DNA of 64,000 nucleotides from Centropus unirufus (lineage: Eukaryota; Chordata; Aves; Cuculiformes; Centropidae), in contig VYZI01000135.1 in assembly GCA_013397695.1 (NCBI GenBank), positions 737,397 to 801,396 of the forward strand, read 5' to 3'. Below the pieces are notes generated by a model, which worked only from the letters and a program-made list of their open reading frames with translations, had not been told where the DNA came from and made no database searches. A program made the position numbers and the translations under genes. Below are positions 12,881 to 25,959 of this stretch, piece by piece. Numbering within the stretch: position 1 is the first letter of the stretch; each line of letters begins with the position of its first letter.

Positions 12881-15844
12881 GGGTGAGTTGTAACTTCCCT
12901 AAAATTCATCATTAACTTGTTCAACATTGATGACTGTTGACATGAGAACTGAGACTGTGACATAGTTACACTACATCCTGAGTCGAGGTATTTAACATAG
13001 CTAATTACTACCACTATCCTCCACTCCCACAGAGCTGGCTTCAAAATAAACAGAAATTTAAAAGTGGCTTTCCATTGTATATTTGAAAGCAATAGAAAAA
13101 AAAAAAAGGTGAAATATGGGAAGTGTCATCATTATCATTTTGAAGTCCTAAAACCATATAGACTGCAGTGATGAACACCTGGAAGTCTGTTGGCCATGAT
13201 AGCATGGTACTCTCATTCTGAATAGTGTGCAACCACACAGCTCCCAAGAGATCTAAACTCAAATAATATTTTAACAGATGAGCTGTGTTTAATTGTGTCT
13301 TTAGGAACTGGTGACTACAACTGTCATATATAGAGAAGTCTTTAAATTCAAAATAGTGGATTGACTCGGCCTCTCCTTCCAGCTTACCCTGCAGTTTCTG
13401 AGAGTGTGGAAATCGGCTGTCAAATGAGGGTGCAAAATACTTGTTTGCCGGTTTTTAACAAATGCAAATCTCTGTTCTGCTCCTCTAATTTGGACTGAAT
13501 AGCGAGTGATAGAAAGCAAGATACCACTTTCTTGCTCATAAGAGGTCCAACAGCCATGGATGCTCCATTCCACAAATCTGAGCAACTTTAGGATAGTTGC
13601 GGTTTGCATTGGCTTCTGCTGATAGACCGTCAGCCTCCTGGGATCATATCCTGAAGTCACAGCTCCTACTGAGAATGTAGGCAATGGAGACAGAAAGTCA
13701 TATAGTGGCCCACTAAACTCTGTTTAGGACAGGCTAACTTGAACAGGTAGCCATAAGCAGCTTTGTCCCACAGCACAACCTAACAGAGACAGGTAATATG
13801 CATCTAAGTAGAAGAACTATTTACACATTCATCTGTGTAAAAAACCCAAAGGCATCCACTGTTCATGGACATTTTGGCAGATGAAGTCTCTGTAAATTGT
13901 ATTGCTGCAGATTAATTCAGGCTGTTGTGGAGGGGTACATTCTCCAGGTGATGAATAGCATGGACTGCTGGCTGCCATTTCTCCAGTGAATAAATGGGTT
14001 TTTACTCTCATTGAAAAAGCTCTCAACTGAAAGTCTTCTGGAAAAAGCTCTGAGATGTTGGATAAAAGCTGAAACAGAGCTGTTACTTGGTGGTGACATG
14101 TCACTAACCATGGAAGACACTTTACCTGCTCCCCCGTCTTTCCTTCCCTGAACATTTTCCATTTCATGTCAGGAAGAACTTACCCCAGGAGGTATGGTTT
14201 AGGTGCTAGCCAGTGCCAGTCATGTCTGAAATGCTATAAGCAATGTGAGAAAGAAATCAGAGGAGTTCTTCACCAGGATCTGAGTTACTGAACCCTTCTG
14301 AGTGCCTGGGCCTGTGTGAAGCTTAGAGCTGAGCAATGCAAGCCTGGTTTCCTAAACTGACTTGAAGCACTGCTGTGGCGAAGGCATTTAGCCTTCTATG
14401 CAAGGACGATGGTCCCTGGGAGGGGGAAATGAAGATAAAGCGGCAGGGGGGGTGGCTGTTTCACACTGCAGGGGGGTAGAGCTTTAGGGAAACAGGTAGC
14501 ACTTCGGCAGCTACCCCTGTAGAGGTTGTTAGGGAAAGCCAATGAAAGGAGATGTCCAGGTTTGGTTGCAGAGCCAGCTTGAATGGAAGTGGACTAACAT
14601 TATCTTTCAGAGGACTTCCCAAACCATAGGACAACAATATATACACAATCAGAAACCACAGAGATCTTCAGCCTTATTCTCTTTAGCTCTCTTTTAGTGC
14701 ATCTTTCTCAGATCTAGCTTAGTAGGACTTTGTAATTATGCAATATTTTTACCACTTTACACTTGTTTGCTTTACATTTGTGTTACTTTGATGCAGATAT
14801 TTTCTTAAGCTGTAAAAGCAGCCTGTAATTCACAGTAGTGCTAAACCTGCAGGTAAAGGCAGATATCTCATACCTAGGTGGGATTGAGTATTTTTTTTTC
14901 TGTAGCTCATTTCATACCTAGAGACCAAAAAGTTTTGTAGAACATTAGAATACCATGAAAGCAATGTGAACTCCTAAGCCTGATAATGGTATATAAACTA
15001 AACAGGATGAAAGAGATCGTGGTAAGTATACGGGCTTGGCTGTATCAGTTACAATGGTACAGATATAACTGCTTACAGTTCTAGCCTCAGACATGAAAAA
15101 GGCCTGCCATTTGGTCATTCCACATTAAATAAACTGAGATAATGCTTTGATGTACTGATCTCCTTTTCCTTTGAGGGTACCTATTTAAATCTGGTAACAC
15201 CTTGCCTGTAATGATGAACAGTGATGGTATGAGCCTGCTTTTAGATTGTTGAGCAAGGTCAGATCATAATCCCAGCACTAATGAAGTTGCATGAAGCCCT
15301 AGTGCTCCTCACTTCAGAGAGAAAAAACATGCAGCTCTGCCTAGCACTGGGTCACAGTTCTTGAAGTCTGCTTTGTTTCACCTGAAGCTATCTCATCTTC
15401 CCCTGCCCCTCCCCAAATAATCCTCTGCTCTGCACGGGACAGATCTCCTTTTAACAACTTTTGTTAATACACTTGTGTGAGCTGGTACTGTATATAATTT
15501 ATTTTTCATGACACTTTTACACAGGCAGATTCCCTACCATACTTTTAGTTGAAACATCAAATCCTTCTGCCAGCATAATTTGTTTCATCCAAGGCATGGC
15601 TGAGGCATACTTGTCAATAAGCATTGCATCTGCACCGGAAGGATGTCTCATAGAGCTTCACCAGCAAATCTTTTAATTTCCTAAGAGTGGATCCTAAGCC
15701 AGGTTTGCATTTCGAGGCCTCTGTCAGGATGGCAATTCAAACAAGCCCTGTTGACAGCCCAGTAGATAGATTACCTATCTCTAAAGGTGAACTCTCTAGT
15801 TGGTAAAAATCCTTTAACTGAAAATAACTTTCCATGACTGGTAG
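12881..15844. other. Unique non-coding sequence
   Basis: No gene recognised. A run of 12 A lies at 13096-13107. Minus-strand open frames at 13301-13684 (127 codons) and 13829-14167 (112 codons) were inspected. Neither has domain motifs, and the second overlaps an alternative frame of similar length, which is what chance predicts. A short G-rich stretch lies at 14416-14475. Confidence 0.5.
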
Positions 15845-16857
15845 GATCAGCTACCAGTGGTAAATGGACCTTAATCCAGTTGGAGGCCAGTAACAAATGG
15901 TGTTCCCCAGGGCTCAGTGCTGGGTCCAGCCCTGTTCAATATCTTCATCAGTGACCTGGACTAAGGGATTGAATGTGCCCTTGGAAAGTTTGCAGATGAC
16001 ACTGAGCTTGGAGGAAGTGTTGATCTGCTTGAGGGTAGGGAGGCCCTTCAAAGGCATCTGAACAGGCTGAACCGATGGGCTGAGACCAATGGAATGAGGT
16101 TTAACAAAGCCAAATGCTGGGTCCTGCACTTGGGACACAACAACCCTGTGCAGCGCTCCGGGCTTGGGGAAGAGTGGCTGGAAAGCTACCTGGAGGAGAA
16201 GGACCTGGGGGTGCTGGTTGACAGCTGAATGAGCATGAGTCAGCAGTGTGTCCAGGCGGCCAAGAGGGTCGATAGCATCTTGACTTGTATCAGAAACAGC
16301 ATGGCCAGCAGGACCAGAGAAGTGATTCTGTTGTTGTACGTGGCACTGGTGAGGCTGCAACTCAAATCCTGTATTCATTTCTGGGCCCCTCACTACTAGG
16401 AAGTCATTGAGGTTCTGGAGTGTGTTCCGAGAAGAGCAACAAAGCTCTTCTTTGAGAGAACAAGGCTTAGGAGGAGCAACTGAAAGAACTGTGGTTGTTC
16501 AGCCTGGAGATGAGGAGACTGAGGGGAGACCTTATCCTTGCCCACAACTGCCTGAAAGGAGGTTGTGAAGAGGTGCTGGTCTCTTCTCCCTAGTGACAGG
16601 TGTGAGGAAAAGGAGGAATGACCTCAAGCTGCGCCATGGAAGGTTCAGATTGGACATTAGGAAAAAAATTTTCACCAAGAGGGTCACTGGGTGCTAGCAT
16701 AGGCTGCCCAGGGAGGTGGTGGAATCTCCATCCCTGGAGGTATTTAAAAGGCAGGTAGGTGAGGTGCTTAGGGATATAGTTTAGTGGTGTACAGGTATGG
16801 TTGGACTCAATGATCTCAGAGGTCTTTTCCAACTCGGCAATTCTATGATTCTATGAT
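15845..16857 (+). mobile_element. CR1 LINE, 3' part of ORF2 (RT) plus 3' end
   Basis: This is the best preserved transposable element in the window. In sense on the plus strand it encodes the second half of the CR1 reverse transcriptase: the block around GVPQGSVLGP.LFNIFISDLD at about 15898-15960, then the catalytic FADD motif at 15989-16000, then [13 protein letters not shown] near 16098-16138, [11 protein letters not shown] near 16195-16227, and the C-terminal FRLDIRKKIFTKRV and PREVVESPSLEVFK blocks near 16640-16750. The 3' end shows two tandem ATTCTATG octamers (16840-16855), the CR1 hallmark. Stops after DLD (TAA) and after VDS (TGA), plus frameshifts, make it non-functional. It is 5'-truncated, as most CR1 copies are. 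The minus-strand open frames at 15914-16393 (159 codons, the longest in the window) and 16590-16832 are antisense shadows. Confidence 0.95.
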
Positions 16858-19800
16858 CTCTACAGATGCCTTAAGAGTGAAGCATTCATACCTGTGAATA
16901 ATGATTTTCGTCGTTTCCAAATGTTTTTTTAAAAATTACTTTATTGCTTCTGTATTGCTGAAAATTTAGGGTCAAAACTTTGGTTTAGATCAAGCAACAG
17001 GAAACTAAGTGTTTCAGCGAATAAAAACAATTGTATCAGTAAAACTTACTATTGATACTAGTGAAACCCACAAAGCTGATGGTTCTTTTAAAGTTTCAAT
17101 TGATTTCAAATTTTTTCATCACATTCTCTCTTAGAATGACATTTAAATTCACAAATAATTCCTGTCTTGTTTTATGGTTAATATATTACTTATCAATAAA
17201 CTTTTTTTAGTATGGTTAACCTGTTCTTGATTTTTCATTTGGTTTTCAAGACAGAACTAGAGTTAAAGTAGCAAACCCAGAGACACTGACTGAGATTTTT
17301 CGGATGGTTTTTGGTTGTGGTTTTTAAAATGAAGTGTTTTTTTTATAGTAATATGTATCTAATTAACAGAAGAGAACAAAATGAATGACATTCTAATTCT
17401 TTTGACTTTATAAAACCTCACGCAGAAATCTTTTGTTATTGGCTTTTCTTACAGAAAAGCACTCACAAAGCCACTTTACTCCTGCAGGTAAGAGAGTTGT
17501 GTTTTTATTTGGTCTAGGTATTAACTTTAATAACAATTAATTTCACTATTTGACATGGAAATAGTATGATTTACTTTAGTCATGTGCCTAGCACTAAGCT
17601 GTCAGGTTCTTTCCTCACAGTACATGCAAGCAGAATATTTCTAGTATAAAAGGTAGATATATATAAAGGGTAGATAGTGGTAGATTTTTTTTAAATAGTC
17701 TGTATTATTTTATTTAACAATCATTGGTATAAGATACATGGTGCAGGGTTCAACTCTATTACATTTAGCCACTGGAAAGGTTGTCTGCCACCGCAAGCTG
17801 AGTATTGATTGGGTATTGATTTTAGTGGGATGGACTTCAGTCCCAGTGATCTCAGTGGGATGTGGGCATTTCTGAAAATCCCACTTGTCATCTAACTATG
17901 ATGTTAAATGTATAATTGGCTCAGAAAACTCTGTCTCTTGAACACTGATGTAATAGTCCTTAAATGCAGTGTAAGTTCCAGCAATTTAGGCGGTTTGGAA
18001 GTACAATGTATCTGTCAGGTCATTTAGGGGAAGGACCTAAATTTCCAGCTTTCCTAGACCTTGAACCCATGTAGCACGGGAAAATACTTGGTCCATCTTC
18101 CACCAACAGAAATTATCTGGTACAGAATCTGGTTTTTAGTCTATTTTCTCATCTACGTGTATAGTTTAAAAATCAGGCTTGTCACAACAAGAGTACGTAC
18201 AGGTCAGTAGAGGCAGACGAACTCTCTGTGTACATGCATGTGGGCCTCAGGAACAGCAAAGTTATAGTGAGTACTTTAAACGTCTTCAAACTATTTCACA
18301 TTTGCTGAAGAATGAAACTACACATATAACTTGGCTTAGTTGATTTGGTAAGTTACAGTAACTCGAGAATATCATAGATGGTAAGGTGCACAATCAAACT
18401 TGTACCTGGATTCCAAATACTTTCAAAAGGCGTGGTTTGATCTAGAATTTGATCCAGTAATGATTTATGGGTATTTGGGAAAGTTCAGAGGAATCTGTGA
18501 GTTTTAGTCTTTAAGATATCCTAGAATCTGAGAATGTTTGAGTCTTGTGTCTGTATGCATCTTTACCCATTTGCAGGCTTCCTTTTTAAGCTGCATTATT
18601 TATGTTGTATAATGCTAGCAGTCTGAAGAAGAATGAAAAACCTTGATAGCTGATTACTTTCTATGCTCTTTTGTTGGTATGATAATTAATGTCAGAACAA
18701 TAATATTTGCATGTGGTCGGTTTTGGATGTTAGGCATGTCTGTGTACTATCATGCAATGAAGACACTTTTATTGCTTTTCACTGCTCTTGTTCTGCACAA
18801 ATTGCAGCACAATATTGACAAATCAGCTAGTACTAGATCTAGACTGCACATCAGTTCAATAGTAAGGATGAGATGTCGCAGAAAGGAATGCATGCTAATC
18901 TTCTCACTCTTAGGAAGTGAACTCCAAGGGTCCAATATGTGCAGTTTTTCCTAGCAGGAAAGGGAAAGAGAGAGGGAACGAGAATGAGCGTACAAGCTGG
19001 TAAATATATTAACAAAAAATTGGGAGGGGGGCAGGGAAGGAGTTCAAATTTCTGTGTTTCTGTGTTTCTTTTGGTAATGCATGATAACAATCTTTCACTG
19101 TGTGTCCTGATGACTTCTCACGACCATAGTAGAAAATTGCTTGAAAAAAAACCAAAAACCTCATATAAAGAAATTAGCACATCTATTTATCTTTTTCCTC
19201 TTCTTTTGCTGCCACTCAAGCCAACTTTCCTTTCCATTTGCCTAGAAGCAGCTGCACTTCCACTTTTTAATTGGAGAAGCAGTGCTGCTTCATACGAGTA
19301 GCATTGGCTTTTGGCAGCTTGAGATGTGTTGAAATTCAATCAAAATACCCATAAGCAGCAGAGAAATCAGACATTTTTTGCTACTCACTCATTACTTGTG
19401 AAACCTGAATCTTTTCCCAGGTAGCAAAGCCATCCATTTTAAACGCACTTTCTAATATTTTTTGCATTTAACCAAGTTAAGTTGAAGAAAGGTAACATTT
19501 TATATGTATATAATATGACTTTGTGTAGATGAATGAGATTATTTTGAGAAAACTGCTTATTTCCCACCTATCATCTCCCAGGCTGGTATGTCATTGTTAT
19601 GAAATGTCATGTCTCTTTGCAGACTGTATGAAGCTGATTGACATAACTGAAGAGGATGCCTTGGAACTATTTTATGGGAGCTGAGGGCATTTGGAAAAAA
19701 CCACACTTGTCTAAGAAATCACAGTTTGAAAGGGGAAAGGGAAATCATGTTTTTGAGACATGTAAGTCTTTTCAAGAAACTGTTTCATTTCCAATTCAAA

Positions 19801-22738
19801 ATGATTTTTCAAATTAGGGGAGGAAGCAGAATGCCCTTATTTCTCGTTTTGACACTGCTTTCATGAATAAAATAGTGGATAAGTCTAGTCATTGGCTAAA
19901 TTCGAAAATATTTAAACTGCCTAGAGAAAACAGGTTGCAAGATTTTGTCAAGCCTTGTGCATCTTTTTAGGAGCAACATCTCTATATATCAATCTAAATA
20001 TTCTACTCTGAACCCACTTCAGTTGGCAAATTTTATCGCTCTAACTAATGTTGTATAATGGAGAAGGGACTGGCAGAAAGAAGCAAAAGTTTTGTCATGG
20101 ATTTGGATGTTAAAAAGAATAAATTAAAAAGGCAACATTAAATCATAAAACCTGTCTGGTTCATCTGATGTCCAAAGAGCATGAGGCTGCAATGGACTGT
20201 AGAAGTGATGTAGTTGAAAGAGACATGGCTTATTAGTGAATTATTTTAGTGTCGCCTGTTGTACCATCCTGCACTCAGCTTGGATATCTCTTCTGTGATC
20301 CATATCAAAACTATACAATGTTACTTAAAAAATGCGTTGACATCCAGAAGGACTTAATTCTCAGAAAAATAATCATTCAAAATAGTGGGGAGACCTGAGG
20401 GCACGAGTAGAAGGGGACGGTTACATACTATTAAGCAGAAAGAGAAGGCAGGCAGTTGGGCAAGGGAGATAGTCAGATACCCTGGCACAAAGAGAAAGGG
20501 AAGAGAAAATACAGATTGTGGTCAGCAGAGAGTGTCTTAGCTTAACACAGGGCACCCTCAAGCCTTGAGAATCTTTGAAGCTACTTATCTTTAGGAGACA
20601 ATGTGGAGTGGTGAGGCTTTCAGCCCCAGTCTACTAGAATATTACTTAGCAAAATCAGTATTCTGATTCTCTTCAGAGTAGGACTTCCATCCGTGCATCA
20701 GAAAAGTACTCTTAGTGCTGTTCAGACCCTCTACATAAATACGCACTTAAATTATTTATTGAAATACATATTATGTAGATGTTATACAGGAACATTTTGG
20801 TTTATCATTGAATATGCATAAGGCAAGCATTTTCTCTTAAATGGCTACCTGTTGATCTGCTTGGCCTTGTTGTACCAATTTGTATTTAGGACATGCTCTC
20901 CAGGAGAAAAAAAATCCAAATTTCAAAAGCTAACAGCCAAACAAAAACACTTTTATGGAACTGTATAGGAAAAGTGATTTCCTGGTACAATACATATTTG
21001 TACATTTCTTATTTTTTTAATTTGCAATGCTAAAATTAATTAGTTGAACAGAACAATTCCCATGCCATTTTCATGTGTATGTATTTAAAGAGTCTCAGAC
21101 CAGAATGCAAGGACAGGATAGAAGAGGGGGAGGGTCGGAGGGAAGAATTGTAGATGTTGTGACTCATGTTTTAAATTCTTTTCTATTACAGTTGTAAAAT
21201 CTCAGTGCATTGCAAAGGATGTAAAGGAGGTGAGAACTTGATCCACATACTTTTCATACTGAGGAAGGGAACTTTCAGGATTGTGTATATCAGCATCTAT
21301 TCCAGAGGACAAAGACTGATTTAGATTTCAATATCAGAATAAGAGCACCTGGTTGCTTCTAGAATCAATAGAAGTAGTGAGACTGTCACTATAAGTAGTT
21401 AACATTAATGTTGTATCTACCTCTCCTTGAGTGTTTAAGTGGTCATAGGCTAACTGATCCTGCAGACCTCAAATTAATTTCTCAGGAATAAACAGGATGA
21501 AACATCTAGCAACTAGGAGAGGTCTCTAGAAACATCAGTCCACCACTTGCCTACAGAACATGAGAATAAGTAGGTGTGAAAGATTTGATGGCTGCTCTGC
21601 AACTGGCACTTCCAGCATTTTCCACCAGGTTAAAAACCTGACTGTGAGACATTCCTCAGGTGCCCAATAAAACCTTTAAGAATCTTATTTTGGAAGAATC
21701 TAAGCAGGAGTGAACTTGATTTTTTCCAGATGCTTGTCCAGCCCTTTTCCCTGTTCTTTTGGTATATCCATATGCAGTTCACTTTTGCACATTAATCTCA
21801 GACATTAATTTCTTCCTCAGAAAGAGCAGAAGTTCTATTATGTTGGTGATGATCATGAAGTAGACTGAATTCAAGGGTGTTATTTCCTCAAACTGATGCT
21901 ATTAATTTATATACTTATGATGTGGATGGAGTGTTAATGAAATGCCTTAAATACTGTTCTTTAAATCAAGGGCATGAGTTCACATCTTACTCTAGATCTG
22001 TGCCAAGGGTTGCTCCCAGTCAATGGATGTGTAAGTAATATTCGCCGAGGAACCACAGGCCTTCAGATGTTAAGACCTATCTGTTCCTCCTCTCTGTGCT
22101 TTTGGTTAGAGGAGTTAGCACGCCTCAGCTACACAGGCGAACAGACTGCACTCATACCAGCCATATACCATATAAAACTTTGAAATTTTTACTTCTCATT
22201 GCAGATATTTGGCTTTCAAACCAATATCTTTTGTAGTTTAGTTACCTGTGAAGGAAAAAAAACCCCAAAGATACCAAAATATGTGAAAAGGAAGTTTGGA
22301 CATACAAGGAGACAGCATTCAAAGAAATTATAAGAGTTTTGTAAGTCAGAGAAAAAGACCCTACAGTTTTCTTTGCAAAGCGCTCCCCACTACAAATCCA
22401 TACACTAAGGAGGCAAATGCACTTCTTCATTGACATTTGGTAAATATGAGGTCCAACACAAAAAAATTTGAGAATAACCCTACAGCTCAGGAACCAAGAG
22501 TTGGGGGGGAAGAGACAAAAGGATGGTTACAAGACATGTTCTAACCTGCCACACTGAGATAAGGCTGAATTTAATTGTTTCAGTCAGTATGAGTAGATGT
22601 GTTCAAATACAGATGTTTCCTTACCCTTGGTAGAAAAATATCAGTGTAGAAGGTTGAACCACAAGTTAACATCAAGTTTCTTTTGACGCTGAAGAAATCC
22701 ACAATGGAATCTGTTCACCTGTTGACTGAGGCTTACAA
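16858..22738. other. Unique AT-rich non-coding sequence
   Basis: About 5.9 kb in which I recognise no gene or repeat family. It contains A/T-rich stretches with short T runs, an ATATATAAA-like word near 17660, and a G-rich patch at 19021-19043. Plus-strand frames at 18643-18954 (103 codons) and 18939-19301 (120 codons) overlap each other and two opposite-strand frames, and show no motifs. They are taken as chance. Confidence 0.5.
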
Positions 22739-22965
22739 GAGCTCCCGAAGTTCAAGTCAGCACTCAAAGGAACCCATTTGTTGTTGGTAGAGGACATGAA
22801 AGCAAAAATGGCAGAAATCCTCAACAACCTTTCAGAAAATGATCTGCAGAATTGCTTTGAACGTTGACGGCATCATATATAGCTGTGCATCGACTTAGAA
22901 GGGAACTAGCTTGGAGGTGATCATAGCTGATTTTCACAATTTGCTAAATAAAAAGAGTTATGGGT
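22739..22965 (+). mobile_element. Mariner-family transposase relic (C-terminal part)
   Basis: Read in one frame from 22739, the plus strand gives ELPKFKSALKGTH, then MKAKMAEILNNLSENDLQNC (22795-22854), FER, a stop, RHHI, a stop, LCIDLEGN, a stop, and LGGDH. This matches the C-terminal pattern of mariner transposases: FPKLKSALKGT, then a helix with DLQ.CFE.WK.R, a Cys, and G.YFEGD. The first and last stops sit where the family has Trp (in WK) and Tyr (in GNYF), a typical point-mutation decay. The N-terminal DNA-binding and DD34D catalytic part is not recognisable upstream, and I could not find terminal inverted repeats. It is a fossil with no function expected. Subfamily assignment (for example to the chicken Galluhop type) needs an alignment. 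Confidence 0.72.
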
Positions 22966-25959
22966 ATGTCTAACTTTTTGTGGGTTGGACCTTGTATATC
23001 TACCTTTATGCTGTTGAAAATCTGTCTTTGAATTCTGTAGAGAAGCCAGCAGAAACCCATATTGTAGTTTGAAAGTTTCCCTGGTTTCCTGAGAGTTCTA
23101 AACAAGCTGTTACCTAGACTCAACAGCAGGTCTTTAGAAAGCCCCCACAACCATCTGATGCAAGTACTGCAAATAAAATACAGAGTTATGTTCTGTCCAC
23201 TTCCAAGCTACTAGAAAATAATTTCACAGCTTCCTCCTGAGGTGTTTTTCCATTTCAGGATTTTTTACACTAGTCGTTGCCACCATGCCTTTTCTTAATC
23301 TAAAGTTGCCCACTGAGGAATAGAGGCATAGACAAGTGGCTTGTTCAAGGTTGCACAGGAATTTCAAAGCAGCACTTTGAAACAAATTCAAGTCTTGGGA
23401 CTTTTATGTATTACCCATTAGGTTTTCCTCCCTCCCCTTAACTCTGGAAATGTAAGCAGACCACAAACCCCATACTTCTTAGAGCAAATTACCTGTTTTG
23501 TTATTCTTTATTTCACCCTTTGCCATAAATTTCACTTCATTAACAGTTGCCAGAAAACCTTGGTAAGTTGCATCGCTTAGGCTCACGTGTCAGGTGAGTA
23601 AGTGGGAAAACCTTTTTCTCCACAGCTATGTAAAAGAGCAGGATCAGAAGGCATGGATTGTCATCAATACCATGAATATAGGCTTTTGGTTTGTTGTTTG
23701 GGGTTTGGGTTTGTTTTTTTTTTTTTGTTTTTTATTTAGCTGCTTACCATTGAAGTGGCAATGTCTCTCACTACACACTGTGGAAAAGGGTTTTACACTC
23801 ACTGCTAGTGTGTGCTGATTTCAAATGGACAGCTTGTGCAACACGACAGGTTAAATCCCATCTGGATTAAGTTTTTCATTTCTGAGGCATGCCTTGGAGC
23901 AACGAACCAGCCAGCAGTTCAGCCCATCTGCAAATCATTACCACAACTTGTGACAAAGGAAACACCTGAGCAGCGTGCAGAGCAGTGTGCAGGCAGGTGT
24001 TGCTGTCAAGGGAACAGATTGAGTTGTGGAGGACAACTGGAAATCCTCGACCACCAACTATTTTAGCAAGGCTTGGCTATGGACCTTCTGTGCAGTGCTC
24101 TGATAAACTAAGTGTCAAGTGGAACAAAAGGGGAGAAAAGTTGGATTTTCATGGAGAATGTAAGAAAGTGAAAGAATCCAGTTTTGAAAGTGTATGTGAG
24201 AGTCATATCCTTTAGTATCTGGACTGGGGCTGAAGATACTCATCTGGAGAACGAAGATTGACCTGCTTTGATATCTCAAAAGTAGTAAGGTACTACAACC
24301 GTGTTCAAGTGATGTTTGTTCTGGTCTGTTTATAGGCCAGTTCCACACAGCTGGGGACAGAAATGGTTCACTGGATTTCAAGGTACTTCAAAAAGAGTCT
24401 GTAGCAGACCAGAATAGCAAGGAGGAAGTTTTTTTTAAAGAATACTTGCAGTTTTCCACGGGAATATGATGAAATGCTGGGAAGTGAACATTTACCACTT
24501 CCACACAGCTGTTATTTACAAAACTAGATAAACAGCTTCCTTCATTGTGAGGTTATATTTGCAACTTTATTTTTCAGGACACTTATGAGAAAAGGTAACT
24601 TTTATCTGACAGCATCAAAGGGAACTGAAAGGACAGACAGGAGAACAGAAATTCAGAAGGCAGCAAGGGACTGATATAGTTGGAGAATCAGCTTATTTTT
24701 TCTCTTCATGCTGAAAGGTGAGCTAAGCAGAGCCCTTGGCAGGCTGTGCACTTCCTTTGCACTTAGGTTCAGATATTTTGCACTGTTATTGTTTTGGGAA
24801 AGTCTCAGCTTCTCAGAAAGCACTGTATAAAACCGATACAGCAGGCTTGGAGGAACATTATTAGTTTGAAGCACCTTCTAGCAAATGGAAAAGTTTAAGT
24901 CACAGTTTACCTAGTTCTTTTTGAATTTTACTTGACTTCCTTTAATTTTTCAGGGTTGACACCACCTAAAATCCAGTGCCACAAAACCACTGTCCTTCCA
25001 AAAGACTGTGGCTTTGTTGAGGTCAGAACAGGTCTCTATTTTTTGTTTCATTCATCTCTGCACACTCTAATAAAGAATACATCCGTGGTTTCATTCCTGT
25101 CCATGTGAGGTATAGTTAATGAGGCGAGTAAAGGCATTACCAAGGGTAATAGACAATGGAAGACTGACCTATGTATATGTTTAGCTAAAACTTTAGAAAA
25201 AGGGAATGTGAGTGCGATAAACATCTGGGAAGATGGCTACTGATTTTCCCTACCAGTAACATCTCTTGAAAGCTGCTATGAGCAGCACTCAGGTCTCTTT
25301 GATCTGAGAAAAGACAAGGCAAAAGGCATTACTTCTTTATCATTATAAGCCGTTCTCCCTCAGAGACAACTGTTCAATCTACTGTCCAAACAGGTATTTG
25401 AATATAAACCACAGGAATTGGATGAATTAATGTTTATACTAAAGCAACTCAATTACCTTGTGTTCAGAATGTTAAATTGTGCTTGACTGTTGCTGAACTA
25501 CTCTTCCACTTGTCAGTGTTTGGAAAGGGACAGCAAGAAAGAACTGAAGGAGAAAATAGGCTGGGACAGCACATGTACTGTGAGAAAAGTGTTAAATAAA
25601 CTATGACAAGAGGAGGAAAGAATTAGATCCTAATATAGAAAAAAATAACACAAAGCTATTATGATCTTCAAGACTATATGGAACAGGCTAGCTATTATTT
25701 TAAAATATTCTACTACTCCTAAAAGCATAAACTTCAGAATTATCTTTTAAACAAGAGAGAAAAATAAAAATATAGTCGATAAAATATTTTCACTTTTATA
25801 AATAAAGAAAGAAAGGTGGACTCATGGAATTAAAAATCAGTGATATTAACTTCCTCTGCAGAAAGAAATACCAACATCCAAAAGGATTCTGTGAGTGTCT
25901 ACAACATAGCACAGCAATAAATAACCAAGTGGAAGTGTGAAAAGAAGCCAGATAATCTA
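22966..25959. other. Unique non-coding sequence
   Basis: No gene recognised. There is a T-rich low-complexity stretch at 23710-23737. A moderately GC-rich patch at about 23870-24060 carries several E-box words, including an 8-bp inverted pair AACACCTG (23961-23968) and CAGGTGTT (23994-24001). Short open frames across this patch (23812-24066, 23985-24215) have no recognisable domain. Confidence 0.5.
23710..23737. repeat. T-rich low-complexity tract
   Basis: Nearly pure T interrupted by single G residues, preceded by GGGTTTGGGTTT words. Simple low-complexity DNA. Confidence 0.85.

Noticed and set aside
13301..14167. Two minus-strand frames of 127 and 112 codons as possible exons or pseudogene
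   Set aside because: No family motif or shared splice pattern was found, and overlapping alternative frames of similar length suggest chance.
15914..16393. Longest open frame of the window (159 codons, minus strand)
   Set aside because: It lies entirely antisense to the CR1 reverse transcriptase, whose sense-strand motifs are clear.
23961..24001. Paired E-boxes AACACCTG / CAGGTGTT as a designed hairpin
   Set aside because: Eight-base arms with a 25-base loop are within chance; kept only as a note in the interval description.
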